Shown: positions 39,944 through 48,820 of the stretch, in pieces
How positions within the stretch are numbered: position 1 is the stretch's first letter
Layout of the letters: each line of letters opens with the position of its first letter
Assembly (NCBI GenBank): GCA_963782605.1
Contig: CAWAKK010000010.1
Span: forward strand, 62,001-126,000
Length of the DNA stretch: 64,000 bases
Direction: 5' to 3'
Source: JBDTSW01 sp963782605
Lineage (GTDB): Bacteria; Actinomycetota; Thermoleophilia; Solirubrobacterales; 70-9
Notes under the pieces: model-generated
Told to the model about the DNA's origin: nothing
Database searches by the model: none
What the model saw: the letters and a program-made list of their open reading frames with translations, nothing else
Translations under genes and position numbers: made by a program

Positions 39944-42520
39944 ATGGCAAAAACCACGCAAGTCGCCGCGAGCGCGGCGCGATCGTCGCTAGCAGACGCC
40001 GATCTGGAAAGAGTGCGCGAGTTCACGCGCGAGCCGGTCCTCTTGGAGGGCGAGGACCTCGCTGCGCTCGCGCCGGGAACCGCGCGGCGGCGAGCGGTCG
40101 ATGCCGCGCTTTTAGAGCTGGACGACGGGGCGGAGTTCCCCTCGATGGACTGGCGGAGCGAGTACTCGCTCATGCTCGGCCTCGAGCGGCTGCTCTCGGA
40201 GGAGCCACCCAAGCTCCTCGACGGCGCCGAGCTCTCCGAGCACCAGATCGATGCGCTTTCCGGCACGCTCGCCGCCCTCGTCGCCGAGCTCGAGCTGAAC
40301 GGCCACTCACGCGCCAACGGGTCAGGTAACGGCGCCTCCGCCGTTGCGGACGACGCCGGTCCCGACGAGGACGAGCAAGGGAGCGCCAACGGCGTTCCGG
40401 CTGCGGCCGCGGAGCTGCCGGACGCGGCCGATGAGGAGGCAGAGCCCCTCGACGACGAGCTCGCGCCCGACGAGGAACCTCAAGACTGGGAGGAGGAGCG
40501 CTCGCCCGACGATGAGGCCGAGCAGGCCGACCTCGAGGTCATCGATGACCCAGGTGCCGATCGCCGCTTCTGGTTCGAGCACGCGACCGGGGCCGGGAAG
40601 ACCGTCGCGGCCGTCGGTTTCGTCGAGGCGTCGCGAACGGGTGGAGTACTGATCCTCACGCATCGCCGCAACCTCGTCGACCAGTTCATCGGCGAGATCT
40701 CAGATCGCGGCTACAAGGAGCGCCTCTCGCCGCCGCTCATGCGCGGCGACGACCATCCCTACGGCCCTGTCACGGTCGAGACCTACCAGTGGTTCGTGCG
40801 GAACTCGAGCAAGATCTCGAACGCCTATTCGATCGTGATCTGCGACGAGGCCCACACGGCCCTCGGCGAGAAGACGAGCTCCTGCATCCGCGACTGGCCG
40901 GGCCCCGTCTTCATCGGGATGACGGCTACCGGCGCTCTGATCGCCCGCCACGTCGCTGACCTCTTCCCAACGCAAACCTCGCGCTTCGACCTGGCCCAGG
41001 CAGCTCGCCGCGGAGTCATCTCCCCACTGCGCTGCCTGCGGATCCCGCCCGGCCCGGGCGTCCGCACGATCGCCAAGGTCCCGCTGCGCCGTGGCGAGGT
41101 GGACCAGGACTTCGACCAGGAGGAGCTAGCGAAGCTGCTCGACCAGGAGCCCTTCAACGTCGCCGTCGCCGACCTCTATCGCTCGCGCTTTCGCAATGTG
41201 CCCGGCGTCGTGTACACGGCCGGCGTGCGGCACGCCAACCACGTCGCTGCCTCCTTCCAGGCGGCGGGCATCAACGCCCGTGCCGTCTCGGGCGAGACGC
41301 CGAAGCGCGACCTGGCTGAGATCCTCGCCGCGTTCGAGCGAGGAGAGGTCGACGTGCTCTGCAACGCGATGCTCTTGGCCGAGGGCTGGAACTCGCCGCG
41401 AGCGACGATCTGCATGCACCTGGCGCCCACAGCCTCGCGCCGCGTCTACCAGCAGCGCGTGGGACGGGTTACCCGCCGCAACCCCGGCAAGGAGGCGGGC
41501 CTCGTGATCGATTTCGTCCATCCGGCGACGACGAGCGACGAGACGATCGTGACGCTCCACTCCCTGCTCGACCGCGACGTCTACCGCGGCGGCGCAATCG
41601 TCGTCGGCCCGGTTCGCCGCGGCCGCGGCCGCCGAGTGCGAGTCGAGCGGCGCGTAGTGCCCGTTTCGGCCGACCCAGAGCGTCGCCTGCAGATCCTCGA
41701 GCGCGAGCTGTGGCGGATAGCGGTCGAGAACCTGAACTTCTCCGAGCAGCACGCGTGGGCGGCGCTGGCGGGGGCTCGCGTAACCCCGAACAACTGGCGT
41801 CGTGCCAAGGCGATGATCCAGCACGACCAGTCGAAGGAGCTGCGGCGCCGCTACCTGCTGACCTGCGTCCAGCGCAACCGCAACCATCAGCTCCGCCTGA
41901 AGGCTCTGGGCGAGATCGCCGCGCTCCGCGACGCCGAGGCCTTCGACGACGCGGCCGAGGTCGTGGCCACCTGGCCTCGCGACGAGCGGCGCGCCGGCGT
42001 GAAGCTCCTCTTGCAGGCGCTCGCCGAGCAGCGCATCGGTCGCCGCGATCAGGCGCAGGCGTGGGTCTGGCGCCTCGCCTCCTTCACGCGCGAGCTGCAC
42101 GAGGAATACGCGGTCCAGCGCTGGCCCGAGACCAAACGCCTGCTCGGCCTCTTCGTCAACTCATCCGGGCGCGCCCACGGCCGCAACGCCCGCCGGATCG
42201 TTCACGCCGCACGTCAGCAGGACCGCCGTCTCGCCATCGCCCTGCTCGCCGCCGCGGTCGCGCATACACCCGAGGCCGAGGAGGTGCTGCGCGGGGCGCG
42301 GATGCGCATGGCTCGCAAGCCCTCGGCCGTCGCCCGTGAGCTCCTGCGGAACTTCCCCAAGTCAGGCGGCTCGAAGCGCCGGCGGCGGCGCAAGGGGAAG
42401 GGGAAGGCAAACGGGGAGAACGCGGGCGAGGCCAACGGGCAGGGCAAGGGCGAGAAGGGCAAGGACGGCTCCAAGCCCCGCGAGCGCGAGAAGCTGGGGG
42501 ACGCTTCAGACGAGGCCTAG
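39944..42520 (+). CDS. SF2 DEAD/DEAH-type helicase with acidic insertion and basic tail
   Basis: 858 residues from ATG 39944. A helical N-terminal region (1-95) leads to LSEHQIDALSGTLAALVAEL (97-116), positioned like the Q-motif helix. Then about 85 Asp/Glu/Ala/Pro-rich residues (121-206) separate it from Walker A ATGAGKT (214-220). DEAH is at 301-304, SAT-like motif III is GMTATG, and motif VI is QQRVGRVTRRN. The C-terminal 340 residues are helical with no recognised nuclease. A Lys/Arg/Gly/Asn tail (about 808-858) closes the protein. Nucleic-acid remodelling is expected; the pathway is unknown. Confidence 0.85.
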   Translation: MAKTTQVAASAARSSLADADLERVREFTREPVLLEGEDLAALAPGTARRRAVDAALLELDDGAEFPSMDWRSEYSLMLGLERLLSEEPPKLLDGAELSEHQIDALSGTLAALVAELELNGHSRANGSGNGASAVADDAGPDEDEQGSANGVPAAAAELPDAADEEAEPLDDELAPDEEPQDWEEERSPDDEAEQADLEVIDDPGADRRFWFEHATGAGKTVAAVGFVEASRTGGVLILTHRRNLVDQFIGEISDRGYKERLSPPLMRGDDHPYGPVTVETYQWFVRNSSKISNAYSIVICDEAHTALGEKTSSCIRDWPGPVFIGMTATGALIARHVADLFPTQTSRFDLAQAARRGVISPLRCLRIPPGPGVRTIAKVPLRRGEVDQDFDQEELAKLLDQEPFNVAVADLYRSRFRNVPGVVYTAGVRHANHVAASFQAAGINARAVSGETPKRDLAEILAAFERGEVDVLCNAMLLAEGWNSPRATICMHLAPTASRRVYQQRVGRVTRRNPGKEAGLVIDFVHPATTSDETIVTLHSLLDRDVYRGGAIVVGPVRRGRGRRVRVERRVVPVSADPERRLQILERELWRIAVENLNFSEQHAWAALAGARVTPNNWRRAKAMIQHDQSKELRRRYLLTCVQRNRNHQLRLKALGEIAALRDAEAFDDAAEVVATWPRDERRAGVKLLLQALAEQRIGRRDQAQAWVWRLASFTRELHEEYAVQRWPETKRLLGLFVNSSGRAHGRNARRIVHAARQQDRRLAIALLAAAVAHTPEAEEVLRGARMRMARKPSAVARELLRNFPKSGGSKRRRRRKGKGKANGENAGEANGQGKGEKGKDGSKPREREKLGDASDEA

Positions 42521-43260
42521 CTCTGGTGGCGTTCCGCTGACAGGCGCAGGCTGATCTCGCCTGAGCCGAGGGCCAGCTGCTTCCCTTCCTCGGTCGCCAC
42601 CAGCAGGTTCCCCCGCCCGTCGATCCCGGCCGCTTTGCCGGTGCCCGATCCGTGCTCGCCGGCGGCCTCCCAGGAGAGCTCTCGCCCCCGGAGCACGTCG
42701 CGTCTTTCGAACTCGGCGAGGACGACCTCGTCCTCGGCCTCCACCCACCGGCCGAGCGCGGCGTCCAGCGCCTCCCGCGCGGCTGGGGCCGTCGCCCCGT
42801 GGCCCACCGAAGCGGCCGGCCAGCGCAGGTCGGCGGGGAACTGGTCTGGTGCGATCGAGAGGTTGATCCCGACGCCGATCACCGCCCAGTCAGGCGGCCG
42901 CGCCTCGATCAAGACGCCGGCGACCTTGCGCTCGTCGATCCAAACGTCGTTTGGCCATTTGACCATGCAGGCGAGCGGGGCGATCGCCTCGACCGCACCG
43001 CAAACCGCAAGCGGCACGGAGAGGGGCAGGAGTCGGTGCCGGAGATCGAGCGGGCGGAGGATTGCCGAATAGAGCAGTGCCGCAGCGGGCGGAGCGCTCC
43101 AAGCCCGTCCGTGCCGGCCGCGTCCTGAGACCTGCTCGTCCGCAGTGAGCACCGTGCCTGACGGAGCCCCCGCCGTCACGAGCTCCCGCGCACGTTCGTT
43201 GGTCGAGTCGGTGCGTCGCCAATGGTGATGAGGTCGCCCGAGACGAGTGGGCTCGCTCAC
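42517..43260 (-). CDS. birA: Biotin--[acetyl-CoA-carboxylase] ligase
   Basis: 247 residues. Biotin protein ligase motifs are RTDSTNERARELV, GRGRHGRAWSAPP with the biotin-AMP loop, VKWPNDVWIDERKVAGVLIEA and VIGVGINLSI. There is no N-terminal HTH, so it is a group I ligase without repressor function. The natural substrate in this window is K552 of the carboxylase at 4922-6694. Its ATG overlaps the stop of the SAM hydroxide adenosyltransferase gene. Its TAG shares a CTAG with the convergent helicase. Confidence 0.95.
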   Translation of the reverse strand: MSEPTRLGRPHHHWRRTDSTNERARELVTAGAPSGTVLTADEQVSGRGRHGRAWSAPPAAALLYSAILRPLDLRHRLLPLSVPLAVCGAVEAIAPLACMVKWPNDVWIDERKVAGVLIEARPPDWAVIGVGINLSIAPDQFPADLRWPAASVGHGATAPAAREALDAALGRWVEAEDEVVLAEFERRDVLRGRELSWEAAGEHGSGTGKAAGIDGRGNLLVATEEGKQLALGSGEISLRLSAERHQS

Positions 43261-44069
43261 GGCGCGCGCAGGGTGAGCTCATCCCCTCCCGCGAGCTCCA
43301 GTGCGGCGGCGGCCGACCCCTGGTTCACCCCCAGGCCCAGCGCACCATGGGAGCTCTCGTAGAGGATGAGGACACCGACTTCGACCTCGGCGAACGTTCG
43401 AGCAATTCCCACCTCGGTCGATCGACCCCCGACCTCGAGCCGGAGTGGGTCATGCCCATCCAGGCCCGCCTCGGAGAGATGCGCTCGGTTCGCGTCGAGG
43501 GCAACATTGCCGAAGCGGTCGACGGAGACCACCCGAACGGTAAGGACGCCGGGCTCCATGTGCGGACCGGTGAGCTTCCCCGCGACGAGCGAGGACGGAT
43601 CGATCGCCTCCCCGGCGTCGGCCAGGGCCACGCCCATCGCGAGGTGCGCCGCGACGGGCGCGAAGAGGTCCCGGCCATGGAACGTCGCCGAAACGGGCTC
43701 GAGGCGAAACCGCGAGCCCTCGAGGTCCACCGCCTCCGCGCCTCCCCCGAACGCCTCGAGCGCAGGGGTGAGCAGACCGTTATCCGGGCCGACGAGAACG
43801 CGATCCTCCGCCGCAGCCCGAACGGCGATGGCCCGCCGCGGCGATCCCACCCCGGGATCGACCACCGCCAGGTGCACCCCGGGCGCGCAGTAGCGCAGAG
43901 CTCTCGCCAGAACCGCTCCGCCCTCCGCCACCGCGAAGGGAGTGATCGCGTGGGTCAGGTCGGTGATCACGGCCTCGGGCGAGATGCGCCGAATTACGGC
44001 TCGGCAGACCCCAGCGAACTCGTCATCGTGCCCGTAGTCGGAGAGGAAGGTGATCGGCCGCGGGTCCAC
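43257..44069 (-). CDS. SAM hydroxide adenosyltransferase (DUF62/SAM hydrolase family)
   Basis: 270 residues. FLSDYGHDDEFAGVCRAVI at the N-terminus supplies the Asp-rich site, and ITDLTHAITPF, LAVVDPGVGSPRRAIAVRA, LVGPDNGLLTPAL and TFHGRDLFAPVAAHLA follow. These are typical of the duf-62 enzymes, relatives of fluorinase and chlorinase that split SAM into adenosine and methionine using water. A halide-dependent activity is not suggested because the family's hydrolase features are intact. It lies between cobA/hemD and birA with 5 bases and 4-base overlap. Confidence 0.92.
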   Translation of the reverse strand: MDPRPITFLSDYGHDDEFAGVCRAVIRRISPEAVITDLTHAITPFAVAEGGAVLARALRYCAPGVHLAVVDPGVGSPRRAIAVRAAAEDRVLVGPDNGLLTPALEAFGGGAEAVDLEGSRFRLEPVSATFHGRDLFAPVAAHLAMGVALADAGEAIDPSSLVAGKLTGPHMEPGVLTVRVVSVDRFGNVALDANRAHLSEAGLDGHDPLRLEVGGRSTEVGIARTFAEVEVGVLILYESSHGALGLGVNQGSAAAALELAGGDELTLRAP

Positions 44070-44074
44070 AGCGT

Positions 44075-45616
44075 CTAGGCATCCCCTCGCTGGGCGTCGG
44101 CGACCAGGGCCGCGACCAGACCGGCTGGATCGTGGCGATCTGCCTCCATGTGCACCTCCAGCCCAGCCTCGCGGGCGGTCTGGCTCGTGACCGGGCCGAT
44201 CGAGACGACTCTCGCTGAGGGCGGCCGGCGGTCGCCCAGCACCGAGAGCAGATTTCGCACCGTGGACGACGAGGTGAAGGTCACGTAGTCGGCCTTGAGC
44301 GCCGCCTCGACCGCGGCCTCATCGGGCTCTTCGGTGACCGTCTCATAGAGCGCCACCACGTCGAGCTCGGCGCCGCGCTCGCGCAGCGCCGCGGGCAGCA
44401 CCTCGCGGGCCTCGGCGGCCCTGGCGAGGAGCGCGGGCTTGCCCGCAACGTCGACTTCCGCGAGGGAGTCGATCAGCGCCTCGGCAACGAAGCGCTCCGG
44501 GACGATGTCGGCAATTACCCCGTGCTCGCGCAGCGCCGCTGCGGTCCCCGGGCCGATCGCCGCCACTGTCGCCGCGGCGAGCGCGCGAGCATCGCGGCCC
44601 TGCGCAGCCATGGCCTTAAAGAGCAGACGAACCCCGTTTGGGCTCGTCAGGCAGACGAGCGCGTACGTGTGAAGCGAGGACACGGCGTCGCGCACCTGTG
44701 GCTCTTCGATGCGCGGCTCGATTCGTATCGCCGGCAGCTCGATCACCTCAGCGCCCAGGCTCGCGAGCGCGCGAGAGATCCCGCTCGCCTGTGCTCGCGC
44801 ACGGGTCACGACCACGCGGACGCCGTGAAGCGGGCGACGCTCGAGCCATGCGATCCCCTCGCGCCGGGCCGCCACCGCGCCAACCACGAGGATGGCCGGA
44901 GGTTTCAAACCCGCGCCGGCGACCGCGTCGGCCAGTCCCTCGAGCGTCGTCAGAACCGTTCGTTGCGTCGGCATCGTCCCCCGCTCCACGGCCGCCGCAG
45001 GCTCGGCCGGATCGCGGCCGGCGCCGATGAGCGCGGCGGCGATCTCGCGCACGCGACCGACGCCCATGTAGAGGACGAGCGTGCCGGGGAAGCTGGCGAG
45101 CGACTCCCAGTCGATGGCGCTCTCGGCCTTGGCCGGATCCTCGTGACCCGTCACGAACGCGACGGCGCCGGCGTCATCGCGATGGGTGACCGGAATGCCC
45201 GCGTAGGCAGGCGCAGCGACGCCGGAGGTAACGCCGGGCACCACCTCGAATGGGATACCGGCGCGCGCCAGGGCCTCTGCCTCCTCCCCACCACGTCCGA
45301 ACACGAACGGGTCGCCACCTTTGAGGCGCACAACGCTGCGGCCCTCTCGGGCCCGGCCTGCCATCCGCTCCTCGATCTCGCCCTGGGGCATCGCCGCGTC
45401 GCCAGGCCGCTTGCCCACGTAGATCAGCTCCGCCTCGCTGCGGGCCCCATCCAGGGCGCCCGAGGGAATGAGCCGGTCGAAGAGGATCACGTCGGCGCTC
45501 GCGAGGAGCTCCAGCGCGCGAATGGTCATGAGCCCCGGGTCACCGGGGCCCGCACCAACGAGGTAGACGACCCCTTGCCGCGCGGCGCCGGCGTCGAGCT
45601 GGCTTATCTTCGCCAC
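44075..45616 (-). CDS. cobA-hemD: Fused uroporphyrinogen-III C-methyltransferase / uroporphyrinogen-III synthase
   Basis: 513 residues from GTG 45616. The N-terminal half (1-250) is SUMT: VYLVGAGPGDPGLMTIRALELL, VYVGKRPG-like, VVRLKGGDPFVFGRGGEEAEAL, GIPFEVVPGVTSG and PVTHRDDAGAVAF. The C-terminal half is HemD: GVRVVVTRARAQASGISRAL, and LTSPNGVRLLF, YVTFTSSSTVRNLL, SIGPVTSQTAREAG. It closes hydroxymethylbilane to uroporphyrinogen III and methylates it towards sirohaem or cobalamin. It is 25 bases downstream of hemC. Fusion of these two activities is common in actinobacteria. Confidence 0.95.
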   Translation of the reverse strand: MAKISQLDAGAARQGVVYLVGAGPGDPGLMTIRALELLASADVILFDRLIPSGALDGARSEAELIYVGKRPGDAAMPQGEIEERMAGRAREGRSVVRLKGGDPFVFGRGGEEAEALARAGIPFEVVPGVTSGVAAPAYAGIPVTHRDDAGAVAFVTGHEDPAKAESAIDWESLASFPGTLVLYMGVGRVREIAAALIGAGRDPAEPAAAVERGTMPTQRTVLTTLEGLADAVAGAGLKPPAILVVGAVAARREGIAWLERRPLHGVRVVVTRARAQASGISRALASLGAEVIELPAIRIEPRIEEPQVRDAVSSLHTYALVCLTSPNGVRLLFKAMAAQGRDARALAAATVAAIGPGTAAALREHGVIADIVPERFVAEALIDSLAEVDVAGKPALLARAAEAREVLPAALRERGAELDVVALYETVTEEPDEAAVEAALKADYVTFTSSSTVRNLLSVLGDRRPPSARVVSIGPVTSQTAREAGLEVHMEADRHDPAGLVAALVADAQRGDA

Positions 45617-45641
45617 GGCGCAACCGTAGTGGCGGTGAGCC

Positions 45642-46541
45642 CTAAGCCGCCGCCTCGGCTCGCTCCAGAAGCTCCCCTGCTCCCGCCGCCAGCATTCGGC
45701 TCGCCAGCTCGCGCCCGGCGGCCGCGGCCTTCGCGCCCTCACCCTCGACGCTGTCGCGGATCCATTCGCTTCCATCCGGCAGGCCGGCGAAACCCTCCAC
45801 CCGAACACCGTCTCCGCTGGCGTGAGCCAAAACGCCGACGGGGGTGTGGCAACTCGCGCCCAGGGCGGCGGTGGCCGCCCGTTCCGCCTCAAGCTCGATC
45901 ACCGCGGCGCGTTCGTGAAGATGCCCCGCGGCCGTGACGCTCGGCTCGTCGTCCACGCGAGCTTCGAGGGCGAGCGCCCCCTGGCCCGCTGCGGGCGTCA
46001 TCTCCGCGACGTCAAATGTGAACGAGATCTCATCGGCGCGCCCGAGGCGGCGGAGGCCGGCCGCCGCCAGGACGATTCCGTCCGCCTCTCCGGCGGCGAG
46101 CTTGTCGAGCCTCGTGTCCACGTTCCCGTGGAGCTCGACCACCTCCAGATCGGGGCGCAGGGCAAGCAGCTGAGCCCGGCGCCGGAGGCTCGAAGTACCG
46201 ATGCGGGCGCCCTCGGGGAGCTCTCCCAGCGAGCCCGCCGAACCGATGAAGGCGTCGGCGGGGTCCTCCCGCCCGGGCACAGCGACGATGTCGAGGCCGT
46301 CCGGGAGCTCGCCGGGCAGGTCCTTGGCCGAGTGCACCGCCACGTCGACCTCGCCGTCGAGGAGCGCCTGCTCGATACCGCGAACGAACCGTGCCTTGTC
46401 GCCCACGTCCCCGTCGGCCGTGCGCACGGGCACCACCTCTGCGCCCCCCAAGGCCCGCGCCACCACCTCGGCCTGGATCAACGCCAGCGCGCTCCCGCGG
46501 GTCCCCAATCGCAGACGGCGGGTCTCCACCGACTGGCCCAC
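45642..46541 (-). CDS. hemC: Hydroxymethylbilane synthase (porphobilinogen deaminase)
   Basis: 299 residues. It condenses four porphobilinogen units. Motifs are LRLGTRGSALALIQAE, DVAVHSAKDLPGELP, IGTSSLRRRAQLLALRPDLEV, LHGNVDTRLDKLAAGEADGI quoted in part, PAAGQGALALEAR, and GASCHTPVG with the cysteine that carries the dipyrromethane cofactor. It is full length, 5 bases after hemA, and upstream of the cobA/hemD fusion. Confidence 0.97.
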   Translation of the reverse strand: MGQSVETRRLRLGTRGSALALIQAEVVARALGGAEVVPVRTADGDVGDKARFVRGIEQALLDGEVDVAVHSAKDLPGELPDGLDIVAVPGREDPADAFIGSAGSLGELPEGARIGTSSLRRRAQLLALRPDLEVVELHGNVDTRLDKLAAGEADGIVLAAAGLRRLGRADEISFTFDVAEMTPAAGQGALALEARVDDEPSVTAAGHLHERAAVIELEAERAATAALGASCHTPVGVLAHASGDGVRVEGFAGLPDGSEWIRDSVEGEGAKAAAAGRELASRMLAAGAGELLERAEAAA

Positions 46542-46546
46542 CTGGG

Positions 46547-47878
46547 TCAGCCGCGCTCTTCGCGCCGCGGCAGCTCGCGCACCTCGCCCTCGCCGCCGAG
46601 CGGCTCGGACTCTGGGTCGAGGCCGAAGAGCTCCCGCAGCGCGGCGACCTTGGCGTAGGCGTCGTCCTCATCGTCCGAGCGCCGCAGCCGTAGCGTCGGC
46701 TCGTGGAGTATCCGGCTCGAGATCGCGCGCGCCATCGCCTGAACGCGTTCGCGGTCCGCATCGCTGAGCGACTCCCAGCGGCCGTCGTTCTCGGCAAGAA
46801 CCCGATCCACGATCTCCTCGCCGCGCGACCGCAGCGCCGCGATCGTCGGAGTCACATCCTGAATCGCGAGCCAGCGCTCGAACCGGGCAAGCTCGGCGCG
46901 CAGCAGGCTCCGCACGCGCTGGGCCTCTGCCTGGCGCGAGGAGAGGTTGCGTTCGACGAGCTCCTGGAGATCGTCCATGTCGTAGAGGCGCACACCGGGC
47001 ACATCACGGCAGGAGGGGTGGATGTCGCGCGGGACGGCCAGGTCGATCAGAAGCAACGGCCGCCCGTCGCGCATCTCCATCACCTCGGTGAGGGCGTCGT
47101 GTTCGATCACGTGGTGCGGCGAGCTGGTGGACGCAGCGACGATGTCGGCCTCCGCCATCTCCTCGGGCAGGTCCTCGAAGCGGATGGCCCGACCGCCGAA
47201 GCGCTGGGCGAGGCCGATCGCCCGGTCGTGGCGGCGGTTGGCGATGAACACCGCCTCGACCCCGCGGGCCGCGAGGGCGCGGGCGGTGAGCTCGGCGGTT
47301 TCGCCGGCACCGACCACCAGCACCCGGCGGCTGCCCAGCTCGCCGATGGTCCGCTGGGCTTGCTCCACCGCCACCTGCGGCACCGAGAGTGCCCGCACCG
47401 AGATCGCCGTCTCCGTGCGAGCGCGCTTGCCCGCGGCGAGCGCCCCACGGAAGAGCCGGTTGAGCACCGGGCCGGTGGCACCCTCCACCAGCGCCAGCTC
47501 GTACGCCCGCTTGACCTGACCCTGGATCTCGGCCTCGCCGATGATCATGGAGTCGAGGCCGGCCGTGACGCCGAAGAGATGCTCGGCCGCCTCGCCACCG
47601 CGCAGCGAGTACAGGTGGCCCACGAGCTCTGTGGGCCTGGTATCCGCCTCGCGCGCGAGGGCCGCCAGGGCACGCGACTCGGCGGCGACCCCGTCGGCCG
47701 CGTAGAGGTAGAGCTCGGTTCGGTTGCAGGTGGAGATCGAGGCGGCCTCCTGAATCTCGTCGACCCCCGCCAGCTCGCCCAGCACGGAGACGGCGCGGCC
47801 CTCGGTCAGGGCGAGACGGTCGCGCAGCTCCAGGGGAGCGGTCTTGTGCGACACCCCGATCGCCAGGAGCTCAGCCAT
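46547..47878 (-). CDS. hemA: Glutamyl-tRNA reductase
   Basis: 443 residues. It starts the C5 haem pathway by reducing glutamyl-tRNA to glutamate semialdehyde. Features are GVSHKTAPLELRDRLAL, the nucleophile in SISTCNRTELYLYA, LDSMIIGEAEIQGQVKRAYE, the NADPH loop VLVVGAGETAELTARAL, and LLIDLAVPRDIHPS. The ATG overlaps the end of ccmD by 8 bases, so haem synthesis is translationally coupled to the cytochrome c maturation genes upstream. Confidence 0.97.
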   Translation of the reverse strand: MAELLAIGVSHKTAPLELRDRLALTEGRAVSVLGELAGVDEIQEAASISTCNRTELYLYAADGVAAESRALAALAREADTRPTELVGHLYSLRGGEAAEHLFGVTAGLDSMIIGEAEIQGQVKRAYELALVEGATGPVLNRLFRGALAAGKRARTETAISVRALSVPQVAVEQAQRTIGELGSRRVLVVGAGETAELTARALAARGVEAVFIANRRHDRAIGLAQRFGGRAIRFEDLPEEMAEADIVAASTSSPHHVIEHDALTEVMEMRDGRPLLLIDLAVPRDIHPSCRDVPGVRLYDMDDLQELVERNLSSRQAEAQRVRSLLRAELARFERWLAIQDVTPTIAALRSRGEEIVDRVLAENDGRWESLSDADRERVQAMARAISSRILHEPTLRLRRSDDEDDAYAKVAALRELFGLDPESEPLGGEGEVRELPRREERG

Positions 47879-48038
47879 CGCGGCGCTCCTCGGCGAGATC
47901 AGCCAGCTCGCCCAGCTCGCGCTCGATCCGCGCCAGCTTCGCCGCCATGATCGCCACGTAGATCAGCACGAGGGCCAGGAACACGATGTAGGCGGCGGCC
48001 ACGTACTTGCCGGCCTCGTCGAGAGGTAGCGCGGGCAT
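47871..48038 (-). CDS. ccmD: CcmD-like small membrane protein
   Basis: 55 residues, read directly from the minus strand: MPALPLDEAGKYVAAAYIVF, then LALVLIYVAIMAAKLARIER and a helical charged end. One membrane helix (about 11-32) is preceded by a short acidic N-terminus and followed by a basic/acidic cytoplasmic helix, the plan of CcmD, which stabilises the CcmABC haem-handling complex. The ATG overlaps the ccmC stop (TGATG), and the stop overlaps hemA. It is short and poorly conserved as a family, so the call rests on topology and position. Confidence 0.8.
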   Translation of the reverse strand: MPALPLDEAGKYVAAAYIVFLALVLIYVAIMAAKLARIERELGELADLAEERRDG

Positions 48039-48799
48039 CAGCTCGAGGTCGCTCGCGAGGGGACCGCCGGAGCGATCCGCGACGCCTGTCTCGCCGGCGC
48101 CTCGGCGTCAAGGGCTCGGCGGAGACGCAAGATGCGGGCAGCGGCGGACTTCGCCACCAGCTCGAAGCGAACGAGGCTCACCCACAACAGCGCCATGCCC
48201 ACCAGGCAGACCGCGAAAGTGAGCCACATCTCGCCTGGAAGGCCGCCCTCCGCAGTGGCGAAGGTCCGCGGGTGTACGAGGGACTCGGCAGCGCGGACGG
48301 CCGCGAAGTTGAGCGGGACGAAGGCGCCTGCCGTGATCGCGAACACCGAGGCATAGCGCGCCTGCCGGTCGCGGTCCGCGATCGCGAATCTCAGTGGGTA
48401 GTAGGTGCAGTAGAGGAGGAAGACGATCAGGAACGAGACCAGCGTCGGCTCGTCCCACACCCACCACTTGCCCCAGGAGGCGCGCGCCCAGATCGATCCG
48501 GTGATGAGGACCGCGACCCCGAAGATGATCGAGAGGTGGATCGAGACGTAGGCGCGGGCGTCGTGCACCGGATCCCCCGTGCGCAGGTGTCGGATCGCGT
48601 GCACCGCAGCGACGACGAATCCCACGAGGGCGCAGAGCGCGAGGGGCACGTGGAGATAGAAGATCTTCTGGATGAATCCCTGATCGGCGTCGAGCGGGGC
48701 GTAGAAGAACACCAGCGCGAAGCCGACAACGAGCATCGCGACCGTCGCCAGAGCGAGGTTTCTGAGGCTGAACGCGTTCACGCCGGACACGCGAAACAT
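48038..48799 (-). CDS. ccmC: Cytochrome c biogenesis protein CcmC/CcsA family (haem handling)
   Basis: 253 residues with six membrane helices. The haem-interacting WWD-type motif is WGKWWVWDEPTLVS, flanked by histidines in IFYLHVPLALCALVGF and AYVSIHLSIIFG. The family presents haem to the apocytochrome pathway. CcmC is typically about 230-250 residues, matching here. It sits between ccmB (21-base gap) and ccmD (1-base-type overlap). Confidence 0.92.
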   Translation of the reverse strand: MFRVSGVNAFSLRNLALATVAMLVVGFALVFFYAPLDADQGFIQKIFYLHVPLALCALVGFVVAAVHAIRHLRTGDPVHDARAYVSIHLSIIFGVAVLITGSIWARASWGKWWVWDEPTLVSFLIVFLLYCTYYPLRFAIADRDRQARYASVFAITAGAFVPLNFAAVRAAESLVHPRTFATAEGGLPGEMWLTFAVCLVGMALLWVSLVRFELVAKSAAARILRLRRALDAEAPARQASRIAPAVPSRATSS

Positions 48800-48820
48800 C
48801 GTAGAGGGGCGTCGATTGGC

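Noticed and set aside
45617..45892. Extension of the cobA/hemD fusion upstream of 45616
   Set aside because: It overlaps hemC in another frame and has no SUMT-like sequence; GTG 45616 places the family's first strand correctly.
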